Assembly: GCA_002471015.1 (NCBI GenBank)
Contig: DKPB01000013.1
Location: forward strand, 1-34,331
Length of the DNA: 34,331 bases
From: Stenotrophomonas sp. UBA7346
GTDB lineage: Bacteria; Pseudomonadota; Gammaproteobacteria; Xanthomonadales; Xanthomonadaceae
Direction: 5' to 3'
Positions 1 through 8,958 of this stretch are shown in pieces (position 1 is the first letter of the stretch; the number at the start of each line of letters is the position of its first letter). The notes under the pieces were generated by a model. It did no database searches. It was not told the DNA's origin and saw only the letters and a program-made list of their open reading frames with translations. The position numbers and the translations under genes are program-made.

Positions 1-17
1 TGGGGTGAGGGCAAGCT
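1..17. repeat. Truncated copy of the intergenic inverted repeat
   Basis: The first bases, TGGGGTGAGGGCAAGCT, nearly match the outer end of the right arm of the inverted repeat at 1541-1583 (TGGGGTGAGGGCAGCT). The window edge probably cuts through another copy of that element lying upstream of metY. Only the end is visible, so the assignment rests on about 16 bases. Confidence 0.5.
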
Positions 18-148
18 TCCAGCTGAAGATGCACGCTTCAAAAAGGCATCAGCAAATAACGCCCCCTCACAAGTAACCCCTGCAACCGTCCACCGGTTGC
101 CAGCCATCCTCGGCTATCGTCAGCGGTCACTCCTCACCGAGCACTCCG

Positions 149-1435
149 ATGACCGATCCGCAGTGGAAGCCTGAAACCATCGCCGTGCACGGCGGCTATT
201 CCCCCGACCCGACCACCCGCGCGGTGGCGGTGCCGATCTACCAGACCGTTGCCTACGCCTTCGACGACACCCAGCACGGTGCCGACCTGTTCGACCTCAA
301 GGTGCAGGGCAACATCTATACCCGCATCATGAACCCGACCACCGATGTGCTGGAAAAGCGCATCGCTGCGCTGGAAGGCGGCATCGGTGCGTTGGCGCTG
401 GCCTCGGGCCAGGCCGCGATCACCTACGCCATCCAGACCATTGCCGAGGCCGGCGACAACATCCTGGCTTCCAGCGCGTTGTATGGCGGCACCTACAACC
501 TGTTTGCGCACACACTGCCGCAGTTCGGCATCCAGACCCGCTTTGCCGACTACCGCGATCCGCAGGCCTTCGCGGCCTTGATTGATGAGCGCACCAAGGC
601 GGTGTTCGTCGAATCCATCGGCAACCCGCGCGGCAATATCACCGATATCGAGGCCATCGCCAAAATCGCCCATGCCCATGGCGTGCCGGTGATCGTCGAC
701 AACACCGTGGCCACACCATATCTGCAGCGCTCCTTCGATTTTGGTGCGGATATCGTGGTGCACTCCTTGACCAAGTATCTCGGCGGCCACGGCACCAGTC
801 TGGGCGGCGCCATCGTCGATTCCGGCCGCTTCCCGTGGGCCGAGCACAAGGCGCGCTTCCCGCGCCTCAATACGCCGGACGTCAGCTACCACGGCGTGGT
901 CTATACCGAGGCATTGGGGCCGGCGGCTTTCATTGGTCGTGCCCGCGTGGTGCCGCTGCGCAACATGGGCGCAGCGATCTCACCGTTCAACGCCTTCCAG
1001 ATCCTGCAGGGCATCGAGACGCTGGCGCTGCGCATGGATCGCATCAACAGCAATACGCTGGCCGTGGCCAACTACCTGCAGAAGCATGCAAAGGTCGCCT
1101 GGGTGAACTACGCGGCATTGCCGGACCATCCGGAACACGCGCTGGTGCAGAAGTACCTGCGTGGCCACGGCTCGGGCGTGCTGACCTTCGGTTTGCCGGG
1201 TGGGCGCGAGGCGGGCGCGCGCTTCCTGGATGCCTTGCAGCTGTTCACCCGGCTGGTGAACCTGGGCGATGCCAAGTCGCTGGCTACGCATCCGGCGTCC
1301 ACCACCCATCGGCAGCTGGATGAGGCCGAGCTGGAAAAGGCCGGGGTGACGCTGGATACCGTGCGCCTGTCGGTAGGCATCGAGCATATCGACGACCTGC
1401 TGGCGGATCTGGAGCAGGCGTTGGCGAAGGCCTGA
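149..1435 (+). CDS. metY: O-acetylhomoserine sulfhydrylase (aminocarboxypropyltransferase), PLP-dependent
   Basis: A 428-residue cytoplasmic enzyme of the Cys/Met-metabolism PLP family (fold type I). It is expected to make homocysteine from O-acetylhomoserine and sulfide, the direct sulfhydrylation route to methionine. Visible marks are the N-terminal IAVHGGY motif, NIYTRIMNPTTDVLEKR at about 55-71, SGQAA at 86-90, Asp184 in IVDNTVATP, which should pair with the cofactor pyridine nitrogen, and Lys209 in VVHSLTKYLGGHG, the expected Schiff-base lysine. The length is typical for MetY; cystathionine gamma-synthases are usually about 40 residues shorter. The ATG at 149 begins the conserved N-terminus but has no strong Shine-Dalgarno sequence. 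It stands alone: the repeat at 1468-1583 and an opposite-strand gene follow it. Substrate choice (O-acetyl versus O-succinyl homoserine) cannot be read from the sequence. Confidence 0.9.
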   Translation: MTDPQWKPETIAVHGGYSPDPTTRAVAVPIYQTVAYAFDDTQHGADLFDLKVQGNIYTRIMNPTTDVLEKRIAALEGGIGALALASGQAAITYAIQTIAEAGDNILASSALYGGTYNLFAHTLPQFGIQTRFADYRDPQAFAALIDERTKAVFVESIGNPRGNITDIEAIAKIAHAHGVPVIVDNTVATPYLQRSFDFGADIVVHSLTKYLGGHGTSLGGAIVDSGRFPWAEHKARFPRLNTPDVSYHGVVYTEALGPAAFIGRARVVPLRNMGAAISPFNAFQILQGIETLALRMDRINSNTLAVANYLQKHAKVAWVNYAALPDHPEHALVQKYLRGHGSGVLTFGLPGGREAGARFLDALQLFTRLVNLGDAKSLATHPASTTHRQLDEAELEKAGVTLDTVRLSVGIEHIDDLLADLEQALAKA

Positions 1436-1467
1436 TAGGCGAACAAGGCCTGCACAAGCAGAGCAAC

Positions 1468-1583
1468 AGCTGCCCTCACCCCAACCCCTCTCCCGTAAAC
1501 GGGAGAGGGGCTAGTGCACTGGCAGCTGGCGCGATCCCAACCCCTCTCCCGTTTACGGGAGAGGGGTTGGGGTGAGGGCAGCT
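1468..1583. repeat. Paired inverted-repeat intergenic element with 43-bp perfect arms
   Basis: The left arm 1468-1510 and right arm 1541-1583 are perfect reverse complements over 43 bases, separated by a 30-base centre. Each arm also contains its own hairpin (CCCCTCTCCCGT, AA, ACGGGAGAGGGG), so the element can form either two small cruciforms or one long one. It fills the space between the convergent metY and oxidoreductase genes and could block read-through in both directions, although it lacks a T-tract. No coding sequence is inside. It resembles the CCCTCACCCCAACCC-type intergenic repeats common in Xanthomonadaceae; that link is from memory. Confidence 0.9.
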
Positions 1584-1598
1584 TTCAGCTCTCGGCTT

Positions 1599-2249
1599 TT
1601 ACCAGGCAACCGTAAACCGCTTGCCCACATGCTTCGGCGCTTCCAGTTCATCCACCACCGCCACCGCCAGATCAGCCGCACTGATCGTGCCCGGGCCATC
1701 ACCGGTGCTCAGCGGGGTGTCGCTGCCCACCTGGTACTTGCCGGTGCGCTCGGTCGCGCTGCCCGGATGGAAGGCCACCGGCGGGCTCAACAGGGTCCAG
1801 GCCAGGCTGGTCTCATTGCGCAGTTCGCTCAACACGTCACGGGCGGCGCGGGCACCTTCATAGATCGCGGCGGGGAAGTCCGGTGCATCCACCAGCTGCG
1901 TGCCCTGCGGCGTATATAGGCTGCCAGCGCCACCGACCACGATATAGCGGCGAACCCCGGCGGCCTTGGTGCCGGAAACGATGGCGCGCGAGCCCTGGAT
2001 GAAATCACGGTAGATGTCCGGGTTGGCCCAACCCGCATTGAAGGCACTGACCACGGCATCACTGCCGGTGACCGCGGCTTGTACCTGTGCCGGGTCCTGT
2101 ACATCGGCGGCCAGTACCTTCAGGCCCGGACGGGCGCTGAGCTTTTCCGGATGGCGGGCCAGGGCGGTGACTTCATGGCCGCGCGCCAGCAGTTCTTCCA
2201 GCAGGGCCTTGCCGACGAAGCCGGTGGCACCGATCAATGCGACTTTCAT
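1599..2249 (-). CDS. NAD(P)-dependent oxidoreductase, NmrA-like / atypical SDR
   Basis: A 216-residue soluble protein with an N-terminal Rossmann motif, IGATGFVGKALLEELLARGH, starting near residue 6; the GXXGXXG glycines are intact. The rest fits the NmrA-like atypical short-chain dehydrogenase family (YwnB-like): DAVVSAFNAGW after the fourth strand, then RYIVVGGAGSL, then the LSPP segment. The classic YxxxK pair is not obvious, as is usual in this atypical group, so it may be a redox sensor or reductase of unknown substrate. AAGGA lies eight bases before the ATG at 2249. It is divergent from a LysR-type gene that starts 120 bp away, which suggests regulation by that protein. Confidence 0.8.
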   Translation of the reverse strand: MKVALIGATGFVGKALLEELLARGHEVTALARHPEKLSARPGLKVLAADVQDPAQVQAAVTGSDAVVSAFNAGWANPDIYRDFIQGSRAIVSGTKAAGVRRYIVVGGAGSLYTPQGTQLVDAPDFPAAIYEGARAARDVLSELRNETSLAWTLLSPPVAFHPGSATERTGKYQVGSDTPLSTGDGPGTISAADLAVAVVDELEAPKHVGKRFTVAW

Positions 2250-2330
2250 GGGAAATCCTTGCGAGTGGGAATGGCGCCAGTTTCCGCCTCCGCGCGCCGC
2301 CGCGGCAGTCGCAAAAAATCACAAAGACCT

Positions 2331-2345
2331 TGAAGCTGTGCTTCA
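2331..2345. promoter_or_regulatory. Candidate operator dyad between divergent oxidoreductase and LysR genes
   Basis: TGAAGCTGTGCTTCA is a perfect 6-bp dyad with a 3-base centre, located 25 bases upstream of the LysR start codon in the shared 120-bp region. LysR-type regulators commonly bind such dyads between themselves and a divergent target. It does not match the strict T-N11-A form, so the assignment is inferred from symmetry and position only. Confidence 0.35.
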
Positions 2346-2356
2346 CAATGGCCCGC

Positions 2357-2366
2357 AAGGAGGTGA
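2357..2366 (+). promoter_or_regulatory. Full-length Shine-Dalgarno sequence of the LysR gene
   Basis: AAGGAGGTGA is complementary to ten bases at the 3' end of bacterial 16S rRNA and lies just before the ATG at 2370. It is far stronger than the ribosome binding sites of most genes in this window and fixes the start of the LysR gene. Confidence 0.85.
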
Positions 2367-2369
2367 CCC

Positions 2370-3296
2370 ATGGACAGCTTCAAGCGGATGGCCCTGTTTG
2401 CCCAGGTGGTGCAGCACGGCTCGATGAGCGCGGCGGCGCGGGCCCTGGGCATGAGTACCTCGGCGGTGAGCCAGCAACTGCGCGCGCTGGAGCAGGAGGC
2501 CGGGGTGGCGCTGTTGCACCGCTCCACCCGGCGGCTGGCCCTCACCGATGTGGGCAGCCGTTACTACGCGGCCTGCGCGCGCCTGCTGGATGCGGCCGGG
2601 GAGGCGGCGGCAGAACTGTCGGCCGCCCGCCAAGCCCCGAGCGGCGAACTGCGGCTGTCGGCGCCGCTGGGCATGGCCGCGCATATCGGGCCGGCGCTGG
2701 GGGCGTGGCTGCAGGACAACCCGCAGCTGCGCCTGCACCTGTTCTTCGACGACGGCTGGACCGACCTGTTGCAGGCGCGCATCGACCTGGCCCTGCGCTT
2801 TGGCCAGCTGCCGGACAGCGATTGGATGGCGCAGCGCCTGGGCAGCCTGCAGCGCTGGCCCTGCGCATCGCCGCAGTGGCTGCAGGTCCACGGCATGCCC
2901 ACCGATCCCCTGCAGGTACCCGCCGCCGACTGGCTGGGTGTGCCGCAGGTGCCCGGCTTGGTCTGGCAACACCGCGACAGCGGCGAGGAACGGCTGGTGC
3001 CGGCGCATCCGCGCATCGCCAGCCAGAACCAGCCGGCGGTCCTGCAGCTATGCCAGGCCGGTTTGGGCGTGGCGGTGCTGACCAGCCTGGATGCGGCGCC
3101 GCTGTTGGCTGACGGCCACCTGCAGCGCCTGTTGCCGGATTGGGAAGTGCCAGCGTTGCCGGCCTGGGCGGTGACGCCACATCGCCAGACCCAACCGGCC
3201 AAGGTGCGCCAGGCCATCGCCTTGCTGCAGGACTATCTGGCGCGAATGCCTGCTGCCGGGCCGGCGCCTGCGCAAGATCGGAAACGCCAGCGCTGA
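2370..3296 (+). CDS. LysR-family transcriptional regulator
   Basis: A 308-residue DNA-binding regulator. The N-terminal winged helix-turn-helix spans about residues 1-60 (FAQVVQHGSMSAAARALGMS, then SAVSQQLRALEQEAGVALLHR and RRLALTDVG). The periplasmic-binding-protein-like effector domain follows at about 90-290. The pattern matches the CrgA/DmlR-like LysR subgroup, which often controls a divergent oxidoreductase. It is divergent from the NmrA-like gene at 1599-2249, its likely target. Translation should be strong because of the perfect Shine-Dalgarno sequence. The tail after about residue 290 (PAAGPAPAQDRKRQR) is low-complexity and probably disordered. The effector is unknown. Confidence 0.88.
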   Translation: MDSFKRMALFAQVVQHGSMSAAARALGMSTSAVSQQLRALEQEAGVALLHRSTRRLALTDVGSRYYAACARLLDAAGEAAAELSAARQAPSGELRLSAPLGMAAHIGPALGAWLQDNPQLRLHLFFDDGWTDLLQARIDLALRFGQLPDSDWMAQRLGSLQRWPCASPQWLQVHGMPTDPLQVPAADWLGVPQVPGLVWQHRDSGEERLVPAHPRIASQNQPAVLQLCQAGLGVAVLTSLDAAPLLADGHLQRLLPDWEVPALPAWAVTPHRQTQPAKVRQAIALLQDYLARMPAAGPAPAQDRKRQR

Positions 3297-3333
3297 GCAG
3301 GCGCGCTGCAATAGCCCCACTTCCACGGAGACG

Positions 3334-3342
3334 ATGCAATGA
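3334..3342 (+). other. Two-codon minigene overlapping the AraC-type start
   Basis: ATG CAA TGA sits directly between the Shine-Dalgarno GGAG (3327-3330) and the AraC-type gene. Its stop codon overlaps the downstream ATG at 3339. If ribosomes initiate at the first ATG they would terminate and could restart at the real gene. It may simply be chance; the spacing of either ATG to GGAG is acceptable. Confidence 0.25.
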
Positions 3343-4217
3343 AAGCCAATGCCGCACAGCTGCCACGCCTGGACCGGGTCATCGCCTGCCTGCAGCAGGC
3401 CGTCGATACCGGTGGCCCCTTGCCCGACCTGGAGGCGCTGGCGGCCATCGCCCATTACTCGCCGTTCCACTTCCACCGCGTTTACCGCGCGCTGACCGGT
3501 GAAACGGTAGGCCGCACGGTGCAGCGGCTGCGGGTGGTCAAGGCTCTGCAGCGTCTGGCGCATAGCGCGGCCAGTGTCACCGAGATCGCCTTGCTGGCCG
3601 GTTACGACACCCCGCAGGCCTTGGCCCGGGTGCTGCGCGAGAGCGTGGATGCCAGTGCCAGTGAGCTGCGCGGCGATCCGCAGCGACTGGCCGCCTGCAT
3701 CGCCCAGCTGTCGCGGCCGCTGCCGGTGGCTGAAACTCCCGCGCCGCTGAGTGTGGAAGTGATCACCCTGGAGCCGTTCGAGGTGGTCGCGTTGCGTGCC
3801 CAGGGTGCCTTCGACGATCTGGATGGTGTGTTCGGCGAACTGTTCGGCTGGGCGGCCGAGCAGGGCCTGATCGAACAGCTGCAGCAGCTGATCGGCCTGC
3901 CGCTGGGTGACCACCGCGAGCTGCCTGCCGACGAGCTGCTGTTCGACTGCGCGCTGGCGCTGGATGCGGAGCTGCCGGCCTTGCCGGAATCACTGCAGCG
4001 CCTGCAGCTGGGGGGCGGGCGCATGGCGCGCCTGCATCATGTCGGCAGCTATTCTCTGCTCGAGGACGCCACCGACCGGTTGCTGCGTGACTGGTTGCCG
4101 GGCAGCGGCCATGCGCTGCGCGACGCGCCGCTGCACTATCACTTCCTGGACGACCCCGAGGACGTTCCCGAGGCCATCCTGCGCGCCGACATCTACGTGC
4201 CGCTGGCCGCCGGCTGA
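3339..4217 (+). CDS. AraC-family regulator with GyrI-like effector domain
   Basis: A 292-residue regulator. Residues about 10-110 form the two helix-turn-helix units of an AraC domain (DLEALAAIAHYSPFHFHRVYRALTG, then SVTEIALLAGYDTPQALARVLRE). Residues about 132-290 resemble the GyrI-like / BacT effector-binding fold (VEVITLEPFEVVALRAQGAF at the start, HHVGSYSLLEDATDRLLRDWL near the middle, EDVPEAILRADIYVPL at the end). Proteins of this layout sense small hydrophobic or cationic compounds and resemble Rob and SbmC-linked regulators. The start is set by GGAG eight bases upstream. It follows the LysR gene by 42 bp and could be cotranscribed. Its last 25 bases overlap the 3' end of the opposite-strand antiporter gene. 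Confidence 0.85.
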   Translation: MKANAAQLPRLDRVIACLQQAVDTGGPLPDLEALAAIAHYSPFHFHRVYRALTGETVGRTVQRLRVVKALQRLAHSAASVTEIALLAGYDTPQALARVLRESVDASASELRGDPQRLAACIAQLSRPLPVAETPAPLSVEVITLEPFEVVALRAQGAFDDLDGVFGELFGWAAEQGLIEQLQQLIGLPLGDHRELPADELLFDCALALDAELPALPESLQRLQLGGGRMARLHHVGSYSLLEDATDRLLRDWLPGSGHALRDAPLHYHFLDDPEDVPEAILRADIYVPLAAG

Positions 4218-5905
4218 GGCACGTTGCGGCGCAGGCTGCGGTAGGGCGGGGTGGACATGATCATTTCCGCCAGCGAGTAGGCCAGCTCGCGCTCGGCCAT
4301 CACCGTGCCGTCGGCGCCGTGCTCCAGCAGATGCTTGACCTCGGCATCGCTGTGGGCACGCGCCAACAGGGTCAGATTGGGGTTGATGGCGCGCAGCTTG
4401 GCCAGCACCTCACCGGATTCCAGCGGTTGCGGGATGGCCAGCACCGCGATGGTGGCGCGCTCGGGGTGCGCCTCGGCCAGCACCTTGTCCGAGGCGGCAC
4501 TGCCGCGGATGCCGGGGATGCCGGCGGCGTGCGCGCGTTCCACGTGCTCGCGGTTGTCGTCGATCACCAGCACCGGTACGCCGCGGTCGCGCAGCACCTG
4601 CGCCAGCTCGCTGCCGACCCGGCCATAGCCGACCACGATGGCGTGGTCGTGCAGGTCCAGCGACGGACCCGGCGGGATGTCCGGCACTTCCGGCACCGGC
4701 GCGGTTTCCTTGTGGCGTGCCTGCCAGCGGTCGAGCAGGCCGAACACCACCGGGTTGAGCATGATCGAGACCAGTGCACCGGCCAGTACCAGTGATTGCC
4801 CGGTGGGCGGCAGGATCTTCAGCGCCACGCCCAGCCCGGCGATGATGAAGGCGAACTCGCCGATCTGCGCCAGCGAGGCGGAGATGGTCAGCGCGGTGCT
4901 CTTGGAGTGGCCGAAGGCGCGCACGATGAAGAAGGCGGCGGCCGACTTGCCGAACATGATGATCACCACCGTCGCCAGCACCTGCCAGGGGTGCTCGACG
5001 ATGATCATCGGGTTGAACAACATGCCGACCGAGACGAAGAACAGCACCGCGAACGCATCGCGCAGCGGCAGCGAATCATGCGCGGCCTTGTGGCTGAGCT
5101 CGGACTCGTTGAGCATCATGCCGGCGAAGAACGCGCCCAGCGCGAACGAGACGCCGAACAGCGCCGCCGCACCAAACGCCACGCCCAGCGCGATGGCCAG
5201 CACGCACAGGGTGAACAGCTCGCGCGAGCCGGTGCCGGCAACGCGCTCCAGCACCCACGGGATCACCCGCCGGCCAACCACCAGCATTACTGCCACGAAC
5301 AGGCCCAGTTGCACGAAGGTCCAGCCGATCGAGGCCAGCAGGCCGCCAATCGAAAGTGCCTTGCCGCTGGCCTCGGGGCCGAATACCTCGGCAATCACCG
5401 GCATCATCACCAGCGCCAGCACACAGGCCAGGTCTTCGACGATCAGCCAGCCCACCGCGATCTTGCCGCGCGTGGTTTCCAGCAGGCGGCGTTCCTCCAT
5501 GGCCCGCAACAGCACCACGGTGGAGGCGGTGGCCAGCGAGAAGCCGAAGATCACCCCGTGCAGCGCCGGCCAGCCCATCAGCGTGGCTACGCCCCAGCCC
5601 AGCAGGGTGGCGACCAGGATCTGGCCGATGGCACCGGGGATGGCGATGGCCTTGACCGCCATCAGGTCCTTCAACGAGAAGTGCAGGCCGACGCCGAACA
5701 TCAGCAGCATCACCCCGATCTCGGCCAGCTGGTTGGCCAGCGCCTGGTCGGCGACAAAGCCCGGGGTGAACGGCCCCACGATGACACCGGCAATCAGATA
5801 GCCCACCAGCGGCGACAGCCGCAGTTTGTTGGCCAGGGCGCCAAGCACGAAGGCCAAGCCCAGACCGATGGCAATCATGTTGATCAGGGCGGTGTCATGG
5901 TGCAT
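4193..5905 (-). CDS. CPA2-family cation:proton antiporter with TrkA-N domain (YbaL/KefB-like)
   Basis: A 570-residue inner-membrane protein when started at the ATG at 5905, close to the size of E. coli YbaL. The open frame continues further upstream to 6241, but that stretch translates the repeat at 6063-6190 and has no family resemblance. Roughly twelve membrane segments cover residues 10-390 (for example LSPLVGYLIAGVIVGPFTPG, FGVSFALGAFFAGMMLNESE and FFVSVGMLFNPMIIV). A cytosolic TrkA-N Rossmann domain follows, with VVGYGRVGS near residue 422 as the nucleotide-binding glycine loop. Such proteins exchange K+ or Na+ for H+. No separate KefG/KefF-like ancillary gene is next to it, which favours YbaL over KefB/KefC. 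No strong Shine-Dalgarno is visible. The gene ends inside the convergent AraC-type gene. Confidence 0.85.
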   Translation of the reverse strand: MHHDTALINMIAIGLGLAFVLGALANKLRLSPLVGYLIAGVIVGPFTPGFVADQALANQLAEIGVMLLMFGVGLHFSLKDLMAVKAIAIPGAIGQILVATLLGWGVATLMGWPALHGVIFGFSLATASTVVLLRAMEERRLLETTRGKIAVGWLIVEDLACVLALVMMPVIAEVFGPEASGKALSIGGLLASIGWTFVQLGLFVAVMLVVGRRVIPWVLERVAGTGSRELFTLCVLAIALGVAFGAAALFGVSFALGAFFAGMMLNESELSHKAAHDSLPLRDAFAVLFFVSVGMLFNPMIIVEHPWQVLATVVIIMFGKSAAAFFIVRAFGHSKSTALTISASLAQIGEFAFIIAGLGVALKILPPTGQSLVLAGALVSIMLNPVVFGLLDRWQARHKETAPVPEVPDIPPGPSLDLHDHAIVVGYGRVGSELAQVLRDRGVPVLVIDDNREHVERAHAAGIPGIRGSAASDKVLAEAHPERATIAVLAIPQPLESGEVLAKLRAINPNLTLLARAHSDAEVKHLLEHGADGTVMAERELAYSLAEMIMSTPPYRSLRRNVPQPAASGT

Positions 5906-5936
5906 CAGGGCTCGCAGCAGGGGGTGGGGTGCTTCG

Positions 5937-5942
5937 ATTCTA
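5937..5942 (-). promoter_or_regulatory. Possible -10 box of the antiporter gene
   Basis: On the minus strand TAGAAT (5 of 6 matches to TATAAT) lies 31 bases before the start codon at 5905. No convincing -35 hexamer is at the right distance, so this is weak. Confidence 0.25.
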
Positions 5943-6062
5943 AAGGCGATGCGCGGTTTGGTGCGGGGAAATGCATGAAAAATCTGGGTTTTTTTTATGG
6001 AACGAAGGTGGGGTGTGGGTTTTTGGTGCTTGCTGGTGAGGGGCAACAGCAAACGCCAGGGC

Positions 6063-6190
6063 ACCCCTCCCCAACCCTCCCCTTCGCTGCGCGAAAGGGA
6101 GGGGGCCAAGGCCAAAGCCCGGTGAGCCCTGTCGTTCGCGTGGACTGCTCCCTCCCTTTCGCGCAGCGAAGGGGAGGGCTGGGGAGGGGT
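6063..6190. repeat. Paired inverted-repeat intergenic element with 41-bp arms
   Basis: The left arm 6063-6103 and right arm 6150-6190 are reverse complements over 41 bases with one mismatch, separated by a 46-base centre. The arms contain TTCGCTGCGCGAA, which is itself palindromic. The element shares the paired-hairpin plan of the 1468-1583 repeat but its sequence is different. Together with the terminator at 6219-6245 it occupies most of the 362-base gap between the antiporter and the TonB receptor. The remaining bases, 5943-6062, are a G/T-rich stretch with an eight-T run and no gene that I can recognise. Confidence 0.88.
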
Positions 6191-6212
6191 AAGCCTCTGC
6201 CGGGCCGGCAAA

Positions 6213-6245
6213 AGAAAATGCCCCGGGTCGCCCCGGGGCATCTTC
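6213..6245 (-). terminator. Rho-independent terminator of the TonB-receptor gene
   Basis: Read on the minus strand, GATGCCCCGGG, a short GCGA-type loop and CCCGGGGCAT are followed by TTTTCTTTT. The stem is GC-rich and the T-tract sits immediately after it, 23 bases past the receptor stop codon at 6268. Confidence 0.85.
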
Positions 6246-6267
6246 CTTTCACGACGTCAAAACGGTC

Positions 6268-8646
<2,379 letters not shown>

Positions 8647-8958
8647 CAGATTGCAGCTCCGGTATTGAGTGGCGGCATCGGCGGCGCGTGGGGTTCGCGG
8701 CTGTTGCGGTGCGCCATCAACGAATTAATGGAATTTTTACCTCGTGTCAAACCGGACGATTCAGCTAAATTGTTGCTTTTGAAAGCTTTTTCAGTTCAGC
8801 AAGGGCGATTTGGCGATGCGAGTGCTTGAGTCCTGTAGGTAAACGCCGCGATGGAGCATGCGAGTACAGGAGGTGAGTCAAGTATTGGTTAACGTTAGAA
8901 TTACGTCGCAGGAATGCTGCTCACATGCACATTCCGTTTCGTTATAACGGACCCATTC
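8647..8958. promoter_or_regulatory. Divergent AT-rich control region between TonB receptor and yheS-like gene
   Basis: This 312-base gap contains no gene that I can support. On the minus strand a perfect TTGACA (8745-8750) is 17 bases from TAATTC (8722-8727), a plausible promoter for the receptor. A 14-base dyad, TGAAAGCTTTTTCA, lies at 8780-8793, just upstream of that promoter, and may be an operator. On the plus strand TAGAAT (8896-8901) could be the -10 box of the ABC-F gene, but its -35 is weak. TATAAC at 8943-8948 is probably too close to the start codon. Confidence 0.45.

Noticed and set aside
18..148. A SAM-type or other riboswitch upstream of metY
   Set aside because: Only small hairpins such as CAACCG/CGGTTG are visible; I could not match any known riboswitch core.
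5906..6241. N-terminal extension of the antiporter by 112 codons
   Set aside because: It translates the inverted-repeat element and has no family similarity; the ATG at 5905 gives the normal length.
8720..8800. A Fur box upstream of the first TonB receptor
   Set aside because: The region is AT-rich but has no convincing match to the GATAATGATTATC-type palindrome.
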